Source: an uncultured Eubacteriales bacterium
GTDB lineage: Bacteria > Bacillota > Clostridia > Lachnospirales > Lachnospiraceae
Assembly (NCBI GenBank): GCA_949284175.1
Contig: CASDVE010000007.1
Location: 49,416 to 113,415, forward strand
DNA: 64,000 nucleotides
Reading direction: 5' to 3'
Shown piece by piece: positions 18,178 through 27,130 of the stretch; within the stretch, counting starts at the first letter, position 1; every line of letters starts with the position of its first letter. A program made the translations under genes and the position numbers. Under the pieces are notes generated by a model. It was given only the letters and a program-made list of their open reading frames with translations, was not told where the DNA came from and did no database searches.

Positions 18178-19191
18178 GTGTCTGAAAAAATATTTGGTAT
18201 GGATTTAGGTACCAACAGCTTTAAGTTATATCGAAGAGGGAAGGGAATCGCCCTTCATCAAAAAAATATTATCGCCATCAAAGATATGAAAGAAACTTCT
18301 GCCTATGGCGATGAAGCGTATGACATGTACGAAAGAGCACCAGAATACATCGAAGTTTCTTTCCCTATGCTTCATGGAGTCATTGCACATTTTCAAAATA
18401 TGCAATCATTACTCCGCTTATTTATGAATGACCGCTCCTTAAAACTCACCTCTATGGGAAAACGAGATTACTACATCGCCGTTCCTCATAATATTACAGA
18501 GGTGGAAAAACGTGCCTTTTTTGATCTGGTTGCAGGAGCAGGGATTCGTGCAAAACAGATTTTTATGGTAGAAAAACCAATTGCAGATGCCCTCGGTGCT
18601 GATGTTTCAGTAGAAGAAGCAAAGGGAATTATGTTGGTTGATATCGGAGCAGACACAACGGAAATCTCTATTTTGTCACTCGGAGGAATTGTTCTTAGCA
18701 AGTTATTGCATATTGGTGGAAATCAGCTTGATGATGCCATCTGTCTTCAAGTAAAAAAACAGTATAATTTGATCATCGGTCGCAAGACGGCAAACCGTCT
18801 AAAATGTGCCCTGGCTCATGCGATTCCAAATGATGAAACTCGTACAATGACCATTTTAGGTCGGGATATTATCACTGGTTTGCCAATTCGAAAAGAAATT
18901 GATAGCGATATGGTATATCGTGCTATTAATGAATATTTAATGACAATTATTGACGCTTCAAAAGTAATTTTAGAGCGTACACCGCCAGAATTGGCAGCGG
19001 ATATTATACACAGCGGAATTTACTTAACCGGCGGTTCTTCTCGCATTCAACAAATCGATCAACTATTTGAAGAACATCTGGATTTAAAAGCAAATCTTGT
19101 AGAGAATCCAGAGGAATCTGTGATCCGCGGACTTGGAAAGATTATGGATACAAAAGAATATCAATCACTCGCATCTGTTATGAAACTTTAA
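18178..19191 (+). CDS. mreB: Rod-shape actin homologue MreB/Mbl
   Basis: 337 aa. MreB forms membrane-associated filaments that guide lateral wall synthesis. Visible are the actin-fold phosphate loops (FGMDLGTNSFKLY and MLVDIGADTTEISIL), the hinge motif VEKPIADALGADV, and the C-terminal adenosine loop IYLTGGSSRIQQI. The GTG start at 18178 follows AAAGGGG. Compared with typical MreB, the first nucleotide loop has NSF in place of T/NT-L, so this may be one of several paralogues in the genome. mreC, mreD and a class B PBP follow with short gaps. Confidence 0.92.
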   Translation: MSEKIFGMDLGTNSFKLYRRGKGIALHQKNIIAIKDMKETSAYGDEAYDMYERAPEYIEVSFPMLHGVIAHFQNMQSLLRLFMNDRSLKLTSMGKRDYYIAVPHNITEVEKRAFFDLVAGAGIRAKQIFMVEKPIADALGADVSVEEAKGIMLVDIGADTTEISILSLGGIVLSKLLHIGGNQLDDAICLQVKKQYNLIIGRKTANRLKCALAHAIPNDETRTMTILGRDIITGLPIRKEIDSDMVYRAINEYLMTIIDASKVILERTPPELAADIIHSGIYLTGGSSRIQQIDQLFEEHLDLKANLVENPEESVIRGLGKIMDTKEYQSLASVMKL

Positions 19192-19207
19192 AAAGGGGTG
19201 CTATGCT

Positions 19208-20065
19208 ATGAAATATTCGCAAAAAAACAGACTATCGCCTAAAATATTGCTCATTGTTCTGTGTGTTGTCTGTGTTGGCATGATTACAGTAAGTGCAATA
19301 TTTCCAGGCATAACAAGACCATTTCAAACCATAGCTGGTGTGGTGGTCGTTCCTATGCAAAAAGGAATCAACAGCACTGGCAACTATATAAGGAGTTTTT
19401 TCTCACAATTTCAAAGCATTCATGATTTAGAGGAAGAAAATAAGGAATTACAAGAACGCATTGACAATCTTTTATTAGAAAATCATGCACTCTCACAGGA
19501 TCAAAATGAGTTAGAGCGTTTACGCAACCTCTATGCTCTTGATAAAAAATATTCTGATTATGATAAAGTTGCTGCGAGTATTATCAGCAGTGGCTCCAGC
19601 AACTGGTTTAATACCTTTGTCATTGATAAAGGGGAAAAAGATGGCATTAAAAAGAATATGAATGTGATTGCAGGCTCTGGTCTTGTTGGTATTGTTACCG
19701 ATGTAGGAGCCAGTCACGCAAAGGTTCGTTCCATTATTGATGATTCCAGCAGTGTAGCCGCTATGTTCGCTCGTACATCGGATTTTTGTATTCTTGTTGG
19801 AAGTCAAAAGCAGATCGAGAATGGCTACATAAATGTTATGAACATCAATAAAGACGCAAAAGTAAAAGATGGGGACGAACTTGTCACTTCTCCAACTAGT
19901 TCAAAATTCCTTCCTGGAATCACAATTGGCTATGTAAAAGACGTAAAAATGGAGTCTTCCAATATTGAAAAATCTGCGAAACTAGAGCCAGTTGTAGATT
20001 TTAAACATTTAAGAGAAGTGCTAGTGATAACAGAACTAAAAGAAACACCAGATGATTTAGAATAG
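19208..20065 (+). CDS. mreC: Rod shape-determining protein MreC
   Basis: 285 aa. A membrane anchor lies at about 12-32, followed by a coiled coil rich in Glu and Leu (about 65-110), then the two beta-barrel domains facing outside (SGSSNWFNTFVIDKGEKDGIK, then GLVGIVTDVG, then the LVTSPTSSKFLPGI-like stretch). MreC links MreB to the elongation PBP. A ribosome site AAAGGGGTG precedes the ATG; mreD begins 10 bases after the stop. Confidence 0.94.
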   Translation: MKYSQKNRLSPKILLIVLCVVCVGMITVSAIFPGITRPFQTIAGVVVVPMQKGINSTGNYIRSFFSQFQSIHDLEEENKELQERIDNLLLENHALSQDQNELERLRNLYALDKKYSDYDKVAASIISSGSSNWFNTFVIDKGEKDGIKKNMNVIAGSGLVGIVTDVGASHAKVRSIIDDSSSVAAMFARTSDFCILVGSQKQIENGYINVMNINKDAKVKDGDELVTSPTSSKFLPGITIGYVKDVKMESSNIEKSAKLEPVVDFKHLREVLVITELKETPDDLE

Positions 20066-20075
20066 GAGGGGAACT

Positions 20076-20582
20076 ATGAGAAAAATATTGACCCTAGCTA
20101 TCACAGCCATCATTTGTTTTCTTTTACAGACAACCGTATTTCAAGCACTGAAACTGGCAGGAATTTCACCAAATATTATATTGATTCTTGTAGTTTCATT
20201 TGGGCTTATGAGAGGAAGAACCGAGGGAATGCTACTCGGTTTCTTTTGCGGTCTTTTGCTCGATATTTTATATGGAGGATACTTAGGTATCTTCGCAATG
20301 GTGTATTTGCTAATTGGCTATATCAATGGATGTTTTAATCATATGTTTTATGCAGATGATGTCATTTTACCATTGGGGCTTATTATTGCAAATGATTTGC
20401 TTTTAAATTTATGTATTTATATATTATATTTTCTGTTGCGGAATCGTTTGGACTTTTTGTTCTACTTGCGATATACGATTTTGCCAGAAATGATTTATAC
20501 GATTGTGATAACACTTGTCTTATACAAAGTGTTGCTAGCAATCCACCTTTGGTTAAAAGCTAATGAGAAAAGGAGTGCTTAA
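20076..20582 (+). CDS. mreD: Rod shape-determining protein MreD
   Basis: 168 aa, almost entirely hydrophobic with about five to six membrane segments. It has the family features of a TM1 start RKILTLAITAIICFLLQ, GLMRGRTEGMLLGFFCGLLLDIL and YLLIGYINGCF. Its partner role with MreC is inferred from order and topology. A GGAGGGGAAC ribosome site precedes the ATG, and the PBP gene follows after 2 bases. Confidence 0.93.
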   Translation: MRKILTLAITAIICFLLQTTVFQALKLAGISPNIILILVVSFGLMRGRTEGMLLGFFCGLLLDILYGGYLGIFAMVYLLIGYINGCFNHMFYADDVILPLGLIIANDLLLNLCIYILYFLLRNRLDFLFYLRYTILPEMIYTIVITLVLYKVLLAIHLWLKANEKRSA

Positions 20583-20584
20583 CG

Positions 20585-23446
20585 ATGTGGAAAGAATTAA
20601 AAGATGCTGTTATGAAAATTGTTACCAGTCGTCTTTTCTTTTTAGTCTTTGTATTCCTTATTTTGTTTGGAGTTTTAGTTCATCGTCTATTTACACTTCA
20701 AATTGTACAAGGGGATGAACATTTACAAAATTTTGAATATAAGAGTTTAAAAGATTTGGACATTAAAAGTGCAAGAGGTAATATTTACGATGCAAATGGA
20801 AAATTGCTCGCCTATAACCGCCTTGCATATCAGGTAGTGTACGACAGCAGTGCAAACTTTAAAAAGAGGGTAGCGGAGAAATATGGAAAAGTAACAACAG
20901 AGAATATCAATCATGAAACCAATTTAGTCTTTTATCATTTGATTCAAACACTGGAAGAAAATGGAGATTCTATCATCAGTGATTTTCCTATTGTTATCGA
21001 CGCAGATGGATCTTGTAAATTCTCCACTGACTCAGAATCCACAATTAAGCGTTTCAAACAACAAGTGTTTGGTATTTCCAACACAAAAGAATTAAAAGAT
21101 TATGAAAAAGAACAAATGAGTTTTGACGCAGAGCAAGTGTTTGAATATTTAAGACATGGAACAGGAAGTTCTAATCCAGACTATAAAAAATATGACATTT
21201 CTGATGAATATTCAAAAGAAGATGCGTTGAAAATTATGACCATTCGTTATAACATCAGCTTAAATGCCTATTCTCAGTATAAAACAACAACAATCGCTAT
21301 GGATATCAGCGATGAAAGTGTAGCCCAAATTAAAGAAAATCCAGATGTTTATTTTGGAATTGATGTGGAGGCAGATTCTTTACGGGAATACAAAGATAGT
21401 AAATATTTTGCTCACATTATTGGATATACTGGAACTATTTCAGAAGAACAGGTAGAAGCGTTAAATGAAGGCAAAAGTGAAGATGATGCTAGTCGCTATG
21501 ATAGTAACGATATTGTCGGAAAAGCAGGAATCGAACAGACAATGGAATCCTATTTACAAGGAATAAAAGGGCATCGGGAAGTCTTTGTTAATAACTTAGG
21601 TCAGATTTTGGAAGAAACAAGTAGAACAGAACCAGTAGCAGGAAATGATGTGTACTTGACCATTGATAGTGATCTACAAAAGTATTCTTATGATACATTA
21701 GAAAAACATTTGGCAAGGATTCTTACTGAGCATTTAACACCAGGAACTTCGACAGGAACAACTAAAAATCGTCTTGTTCCAATCTATAAGGCTTACTTTG
21801 CTTTAATTGATAACAATGTTGTCGATCACTTACGTTTTTCCACAGATTCTGCTACATCTAATGAGAAAAACATTTATAATAAAATGGATTCCTATCGTCC
21901 AACTTTGATCAAAGAATTGCAGTCAAAACTGAAAACTTCTACCACTCCATCTTCTAATTTAGGGGATGCAGATAAGGAGTATATGAGTTTTATTTATGAT
22001 CTTCTCATTAACAATAAAATTTTGATTAAAAGTAATATTGATTCCAGTGATTCCGTTGCCAGTGCATATGCCGAAGGTAAAATTAGCCTCGGAGAATTTT
22101 TGCACTATGCGATTCAAAAATCATGGATCGATGTTTCTTCTCTTGATATCTCCAGTGATTTTTATGACCTCGATACGATTTATGAAGAGTTGGTAAATTA
22201 TATTGGAGAGGAATTAAAAGACAATACCGACTTTGAGAAACTAATTTATAAATATCTCATTAAAAATGGAACCATTTCTGGTCGTGAAATTTGTCTTACA
22301 CTCTATGATCAAAAAGTGTTAAATTCCAAAAAAGATGAAGATTATGAAAAATTAAAGAGCGGTTCTATGAGTGCCTATACTTTTATGTATCGTAAAATTC
22401 AAAATCTGGAAATCACACCTGCTCAGTTAGCCCTTGATCCTTATTCCGGTACCGTTATTATTACGGATATTAAAACAGGAAAGGTAAAAACAGCGGTATC
22501 CTATCCAAGTTATGATACCAATAAAATGGCAAACCACGTAGACAGTGCTTACTTTAAAAAGATCAATACCGATAAATCAGCCCCTATGCTATTTCGTGCA
22601 ACACAATCTCGTTCGGCTCCAGGGTCTACCTTTAAACCGTTAATGGCAGCTGCGGGATTAGAAGAAGGCGTTATCTCAGAATATACGACAATTTTTTGTA
22701 ATCGTGTTTTTGAAAAAATCGGTTTACCAGCACCGACTTGTCTAAGCTATCATGGAAATGAAGTGGTTAGAACGGCTCTTCGTGATTCTTGTAATATCTT
22801 TTTCTATGAGATTGGATATCGCTTAGGAACTGTAAACGGTCGTTATTCCAGCGAAGTTGGTTTGGAAAAAATCAAACAATATGCTCATGACTTTGGATTG
22901 GATGAAAAGAGCGGTCTTGAAGTAAATGAATATACACCACAAGTATCTTCAGAAGATGCTGTTCGTTCTTCCATTGGACAGGGCTCAAACAACTATACAC
23001 CATCTCAAATTGCACGTTACGTTACAACAATCGCAAATCGTGGAACAACGTATAATTTAAGTATGCTTGACAAAGTAAAAAATGCAAATGGAAAAACAGT
23101 GAAAAAATTTAAACCTTCTGTTCTTCATAAGCTGAATTATAAACAAAGTACATGGGATGCGGTACAAGATGGTATGTACCTTGTTGTAAACGGTGGTCAT
23201 AGTGTTAATATGACACAGAACTTTAAAAATGCAGGACTTTCTGTATCCGGTAAAACTGGTACTGCTCAAGAAGATAAAACAAGAGCCGATCATGCTTTAT
23301 TTATGTCTTATAGTCCAGCAAACGATCCAGAGATTTCTGTGACAGTTGTAGTACAAAATGGTTATACTTCTGCCAATGCTGCTAAAATTGCAAGCGACAT
23401 TTATAAATACTATTTTAAAACAGATACGGTAGAAGAAGGAAATTAA
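20585..23446 (+). CDS. Class B penicillin-binding protein 2 (elongation transpeptidase)
   Basis: 953 aa, unusually long. One membrane anchor lies near 17-38, then the PBP dimerisation domain (SARGNIYDANGKLLAYN). The transpeptidase domain has the nucleophile in STFK (S681, K684), SCN (735-737) and KTG (890-892). An insertion of about 230 residues (roughly 380-610), rich in Ser, Asp and Lys, splits the usual stretch between DSDLQKYSYDTLEKHL and ALDPYSGTVIITD. Such inserts occur in clostridial PBP2 proteins. It crosslinks lateral wall peptidoglycan with RodA (25465). It starts 2 bases after mreD. Confidence 0.93.
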   Translation: MWKELKDAVMKIVTSRLFFLVFVFLILFGVLVHRLFTLQIVQGDEHLQNFEYKSLKDLDIKSARGNIYDANGKLLAYNRLAYQVVYDSSANFKKRVAEKYGKVTTENINHETNLVFYHLIQTLEENGDSIISDFPIVIDADGSCKFSTDSESTIKRFKQQVFGISNTKELKDYEKEQMSFDAEQVFEYLRHGTGSSNPDYKKYDISDEYSKEDALKIMTIRYNISLNAYSQYKTTTIAMDISDESVAQIKENPDVYFGIDVEADSLREYKDSKYFAHIIGYTGTISEEQVEALNEGKSEDDASRYDSNDIVGKAGIEQTMESYLQGIKGHREVFVNNLGQILEETSRTEPVAGNDVYLTIDSDLQKYSYDTLEKHLARILTEHLTPGTSTGTTKNRLVPIYKAYFALIDNNVVDHLRFSTDSATSNEKNIYNKMDSYRPTLIKELQSKLKTSTTPSSNLGDADKEYMSFIYDLLINNKILIKSNIDSSDSVASAYAEGKISLGEFLHYAIQKSWIDVSSLDISSDFYDLDTIYEELVNYIGEELKDNTDFEKLIYKYLIKNGTISGREICLTLYDQKVLNSKKDEDYEKLKSGSMSAYTFMYRKIQNLEITPAQLALDPYSGTVIITDIKTGKVKTAVSYPSYDTNKMANHVDSAYFKKINTDKSAPMLFRATQSRSAPGSTFKPLMAAAGLEEGVISEYTTIFCNRVFEKIGLPAPTCLSYHGNEVVRTALRDSCNIFFYEIGYRLGTVNGRYSSEVGLEKIKQYAHDFGLDEKSGLEVNEYTPQVSSEDAVRSSIGQGSNNYTPSQIARYVTTIANRGTTYNLSMLDKVKNANGKTVKKFKPSVLHKLNYKQSTWDAVQDGMYLVVNGGHSVNMTQNFKNAGLSVSGKTGTAQEDKTRADHALFMSYSPANDPEISVTVVVQNGYTSANAAKIASDIYKYYFKTDTVEEGN

Positions 23447-23504
23447 TGTAAAATTAATGTCAATTGTTGTCTTTTTATGCCGTACTTGTTCTTAGAAACC
23501 CCAA

Positions 23505-23534
23505 TTGACAGAACTTTATAATTTAGTATATAGT
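23505..23534 (+). promoter_or_regulatory. Promoter of the min operon
   Basis: Consensus TTGACA at 23505-23510 and TATAGT at 23529-23534 with 18 bp spacing lie in the 108-bp gap before minC. Confidence 0.55.
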
Positions 23535-23554
23535 ATAGAGGTAGAGGTGAAAGT

Positions 23555-24319
23555 ATGAAAAACCCAGTTTTAATAAAAGGGAATAAATATGGTATTTCGC
23601 TCGCCCTAAGTAGCGACCTTGAATTTTCTGAATTATTAGAGCTAATTGGTCAGAAGTTCAAGGAATCGGCACGCTTTTTTGACACGAAACATCAGATTGC
23701 GATTTCTTTTGAAGGACGTACTTTATCCAATGAAGAAATTCAAGAAATTTTACGAGTGATCAAAGAGAGTTGCGATTTGGATATTGCCTATATTATTGAC
23801 AGCTCAGAAGAAACAGTGGAAAAATTCCAGACTGCCATTGCCATCAGCTTACAAGAACAACAACAAAAAGAAGAGGCAGAAGAACAACCTTTAACAGCCA
23901 AAGAACAACAACAAGAAGTTGTAAATTCTCTTGTACAAAATTATGATGACGGACGGTTCTATAAAGGAACCCTCCGTTCTGGACAAGCCCTTCATTCCGA
24001 TGCGAGTATTATTGTCATCGGAGATGTAAATCCAGGAGCGTCCATAACTGCAAAAGGAAATATTATTGTTCTTGGCTGTTTAAAAGGTACTGCCTTTGCG
24101 GGATGTGATGGCAATAGCAAATCTTTTGTTGTAGCTCTTGATATGATTCCAATGCAAATTCGAATTGGAAATGTGATCGCCAGAGCACCGGATACAAGTC
24201 GTCCTAAAAAGGGATTTTTCAAAAGAGAGCCGGAAGCAGAAGCAAAGATTGCCTATGTAGAAGGTACCAATATTTATATTGAACCAATTAGCAAAACGGT
24301 GTTAAGTGAAGTGATTTAG
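23555..24319 (+). CDS. minC: Septum site-determining protein MinC
   Basis: 254 aa. An N-terminal domain binding FtsZ (about 1-100) is joined by a Gln/Glu-rich linker (about 105-130). The C-terminal beta-helix is recognisable from GTLRSGQALHSDASIIVIGDVNPGA, ASITAKGNIIVLGCLKGTAFAG and IVALDM-like repeats, which bind MinD. A tail of about 35 residues follows. Blocks Z-ring assembly away from mid-cell. It leads the minCDE set. Confidence 0.95.
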   Translation: MKNPVLIKGNKYGISLALSSDLEFSELLELIGQKFKESARFFDTKHQIAISFEGRTLSNEEIQEILRVIKESCDLDIAYIIDSSEETVEKFQTAIAISLQEQQQKEEAEEQPLTAKEQQQEVVNSLVQNYDDGRFYKGTLRSGQALHSDASIIVIGDVNPGASITAKGNIIVLGCLKGTAFAGCDGNSKSFVVALDMIPMQIRIGNVIARAPDTSRPKKGFFKREPEAEAKIAYVEGTNIYIEPISKTVLSEVI

Positions 24320-24362
24320 AAACATCGACTATTTTAGATTACATATGTAGAGGAGTAAAAAA

Positions 24363-25148
24363 ATGAGTGAAGTAATCGTTATTACATCCGGAAAAGGCGG
24401 GGTTGGAAAAACCACAACAACAGCCAATGTCGGAACCGGTCTTGCAAAACTAAATAAAAAAGTTGTATTAATTGATACAGATATCGGGCTTCGAAACTTA
24501 GATGTTGTTATGGGACTGGAAAACCGCATTGTCTACAACCTTGTCGATGTTGTGGAAGGCTCTTGTCGTGTAAAACAAGCATTAATTAAAGACAAGCGTT
24601 ATGAGAATTTATTTCTTCTTCCATCTGCACAGACGAGAGATAAAACGTCTGTTACACCAGAACAGATGAAAAAACTGATTGAAGAGCTAAAAGAAGAATT
24701 TGATTATATTCTTCTTGATTGTCCAGCTGGAATTGAACAAGGATTTAAAAATGCCATCGCAGGAGCAGATCGTGCTATCATTGTCACAACTCCAGAAGTT
24801 TCTGCAATTCGCGATGCCGATCGTATTATTGGATTATTAGAAGCAAATGAATTAAAACAAGTAGAATTAGTTGTAAACCGAATCCGTATGGATATGGTAA
24901 AGCGTGGAGATATGATGTCTATTGATGATGTTGTTGATATTCTCGCTATCAATTTAATTGGAGCTGTACCTGATGATGAAAACATTGTCATTTCTACGAA
25001 CCAAGGAGAACCTCTCGTTGGAAGTGGAACTATGGCAGGTCAAGCATATTTGAACATCTGTCATCGTATTTTAGGAGAAGATGTTCCATATTTAAACCTT
25101 GATAACGAAGGATTTTTCAGAAAAATCGCCAACTTATTCAAACGTTAA
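24363..25148 (+). CDS. minD: Septum site-determining ATPase MinD
   Basis: 261 aa. Deviant Walker A SGKGGVGKTTTTANVG (about 8-23), switch I IDTDIGLRNLD, Walker B LLDCPAGIEQGF, and a C-terminal amphipathic membrane-targeting helix (EGFFRKIANLFKR). MinD recruits MinC to the membrane and is displaced by MinE. It has an AGAGGAG ribosome site and is followed 14 bases later by minE. Confidence 0.97.
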   Translation: MSEVIVITSGKGGVGKTTTTANVGTGLAKLNKKVVLIDTDIGLRNLDVVMGLENRIVYNLVDVVEGSCRVKQALIKDKRYENLFLLPSAQTRDKTSVTPEQMKKLIEELKEEFDYILLDCPAGIEQGFKNAIAGADRAIIVTTPEVSAIRDADRIIGLLEANELKQVELVVNRIRMDMVKRGDMMSIDDVVDILAINLIGAVPDDENIVISTNQGEPLVGSGTMAGQAYLNICHRILGEDVPYLNLDNEGFFRKIANLFKR

Positions 25149-25162
25149 TTTAGGAGGTTATC

Positions 25163-25450
25163 ATGGGTTTAATAGATGTTTTTTTTAAGAAAAAAGCCTC
25201 TGGAGATATGGCAAAAGATCGATTAAAACTCCTTCTTGTGTCGGATCGAGCCAATTGTTCTCCAGAAGTGATGGAAATGATTAAAAATGATATTATTAAA
25301 GTAATATCAAAATATATGGAAATTGATGCAGAAGCTCTTGACATTCAGATTACCCAAACAGAATCCGAGGGCGGAAATGGAGCAGTTCCTGCTCTTTATG
25401 CCAATATTCCAATTAAGGACATAAAAAACAAAAGCAAAGAAGAAGCATAA
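25163..25450 (+). CDS. minE: Cell division topological specificity factor MinE
   Basis: 95 aa. The N-terminal membrane helix MGLIDVFFKKK is followed by the anti-MinCD segment AKDRLKLLLVSDRANCSP, which contacts MinD, and the C-terminal dimerisation domain. MinE drives the Min oscillation, so this bacterium should place its septum by a dynamic Min system instead of, or as well as, DivIVA/MinJ. Confidence 0.95.
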   Translation: MGLIDVFFKKKASGDMAKDRLKLLLVSDRANCSPEVMEMIKNDIIKVISKYMEIDAEALDIQITQTESEGGNGAVPALYANIPIKDIKNKSKEEA

Positions 25451-25464
25451 TAGGTGTATACAAT

Positions 25465-26574
25465 ATGTTAAAACAATACCACTTTAAAAATTATAGTGTA
25501 AAGCTCTTACTGACTGTGATGATTCTTTGTTCTTTAGGTACAACGTTCATCTATGCTGCGAAACCGGAATTTATAAAAAAACAGTTGCTTGGTATGGCAC
25601 TTTGTATTATGATTATTCTCGTTGTGTCATTGCTTGACTATGGAATGATCTTAAAATTTATATGGCCACTTTATGGAATTAATGTGATCATGCTAGCAGG
25701 CGTAAAATTATTTGGTAAAGACGTCAATGGTTCCACCAGATGGTTTGATCTTGGACCATTTGGTACCATACAGCCATCAGAGTTTAGTAAGATCATTATG
25801 ATTTTATTCGTGGCATACTTTGTTGAACGTCATAAAGAAGATTTAAATGAATGGAAGACACTTGGAAAACTAGCAGTGCTTTGTCTTTTTCCTGTTAGCT
25901 TGATTTTAATTGAAACCGACTTATCAACAAGTATTGATATTTGCTTAGTTTTGTCCGCTGTTGTTTTTATCGGTGGACTCAGTTTAAAAAGAATTTTAAC
26001 AATTTTAGGTGTTGTCATTCCATCAGTCGCAGGTCTTGTATTCTATGCTATGACACCAAACCCAAAATTTATTCCAGCTTATATGGTGAACCGTATTCAT
26101 TCTTTTATGGATCCAACGGAAAATCATGATGCTGGCGCCTATCAGCAATTGAACTCTGTTATGGCAATCGGTTCTGGTCAATTAAAAGGAAAAGGCTTGT
26201 TTTCAGACTCTTTAGCAACCGTAAAAGATGCAAAACTTGTTTCTGAACAGCAAACAGACTTTATTTTTTCCATTGTAGGAGAGATGACTGGCTTTATCGG
26301 TTGCATGATTGTTATTGCATTATTGGCGTTAATAGTGTTACAATGTATAGGGATAGCAAGAAAAGCAAAGGATGTTTCTGGTATGTTAATCGCTACTGGA
26401 ATCGCATCACTTTTCTGTTTTCAATCATTTATGAATATTGGGGTAGCAACACAGATTCTGCCGAACACAGGGCTACCACTTCCGTTTGTAAGCTATGGGC
26501 TTAGTTCGCTTGTTGGCTCAGCGATCGGCATTGGACTTGTTATTAACATCGGGTTACAACGACGAAAGTATTAG
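25465..26574 (+). CDS. rodA: SEDS-family peptidoglycan glycosyltransferase RodA
   Basis: 369 aa with about ten membrane segments. SEDS signatures are NGSTRWFDLGPFGTIQPSEFSKI, ETDLSTSIDI, and the C-terminal LPNTGLPLPFVSYG box. RodA polymerises glycan strands during elongation with the class B PBP encoded upstream. The Min genes lie between them, an arrangement common in Lachnospiraceae. mgsA follows after 12 bases. Confidence 0.94.
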   Translation: MLKQYHFKNYSVKLLLTVMILCSLGTTFIYAAKPEFIKKQLLGMALCIMIILVVSLLDYGMILKFIWPLYGINVIMLAGVKLFGKDVNGSTRWFDLGPFGTIQPSEFSKIIMILFVAYFVERHKEDLNEWKTLGKLAVLCLFPVSLILIETDLSTSIDICLVLSAVVFIGGLSLKRILTILGVVIPSVAGLVFYAMTPNPKFIPAYMVNRIHSFMDPTENHDAGAYQQLNSVMAIGSGQLKGKGLFSDSLATVKDAKLVSEQQTDFIFSIVGEMTGFIGCMIVIALLALIVLQCIGIARKAKDVSGMLIATGIASLFCFQSFMNIGVATQILPNTGLPLPFVSYGLSSLVGSAIGIGLVINIGLQRRKY

Positions 26575-26586
26575 GAGGGAATTTCC

Positions 26587-26979
26587 ATGAATGTAGGATT
26601 AATTGCTCATAACGCAAAGAAAAAATTAATGCAGAATTTCTGCATCGCATACCGTGGGATTTTGAGTAAAAATGAATTATATGCGACAGGGACAACAGGA
26701 CGTTTAATTGAAGAGGTAACAAACTTAAATGTTCATAAATATTTAGCGGGGCATCTTGGAGGTGCTCAACAGTTATGTTCTCAGATTGAACATAACCAAA
26801 TTGATATGGTGATTTTCCTTCGGGATCCACATACACCATCTTATAATGAACCAGACATTGGAAATGTATTGCGTTTATGCGATACGTATAATATTCCAGT
26901 TGCTACCAACCTTGCAACAGCCGAACTCTTAATTAAAGCATTAGAGCGCGGTGACTTAGATTGGAGACAATACGTTTAA
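26587..26979 (+). CDS. mgsA: Methylglyoxal synthase
   Basis: 130 aa. Converts dihydroxyacetone phosphate to methylglyoxal and phosphate, a bypass of lower glycolysis. The phosphate-binding [18 protein letters not shown] and catalytic-region [16 protein letters not shown], plus [14 protein letters not shown], are intact. It lacks the C-terminal extension of the E. coli enzyme, as usual in Firmicutes. AGGAGGG lies before the ATG, directly after rodA, and the transcript ends at the paired hairpins from 27002. Confidence 0.96.
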   Translation: MNVGLIAHNAKKKLMQNFCIAYRGILSKNELYATGTTGRLIEEVTNLNVHKYLAGHLGGAQQLCSQIEHNQIDMVIFLRDPHTPSYNEPDIGNVLRLCDTYNIPVATNLATAELLIKALERGDLDWRQYV

Positions 26980-27001
26980 CAATGAGAACAACATATAGCG
27001 T

Positions 27002-27051
27002 AAAAAAGTTGTTTGGCACATATGGTCAAACAACTTTTTTGACCATATGTG
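27002..27051 (+). terminator. Overlapping, mutually exclusive hairpins after mgsA
   Basis: Hairpin 1 pairs 27002-27015 with 27027-27040 (14 bp, A-run on one arm and T-run on the other, a terminator type). Hairpin 2 pairs 27017-27030 with 27038-27051 (14 bp). Both use the stretch 27027-27040 in part, so they cannot form together. This is the layout of an attenuator or of a two-state terminator between mgsA and the carboxypeptidase gene. Confidence 0.65.
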
Positions 27052-27073
27052 TTTCTTATCGTTTATGCTAATA

Positions 27074-27096
27074 CAACGAGTTGACGATTGCTCGTG
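27074..27096 (+). repeat. Small AACGAG/CTCGT hairpin upstream of the carboxypeptidase gene
   Basis: ACGAG (27076-27080) pairs with CTCGT (27091-27095). It shares the AACGA/TCGT edges of the intergenic hairpins at 10153 and 47495. Confidence 0.35.
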
Positions 27097-27130
27097 AACA
27101 TGAAAGGCATATTTTTGTTGGAGGTTATTT

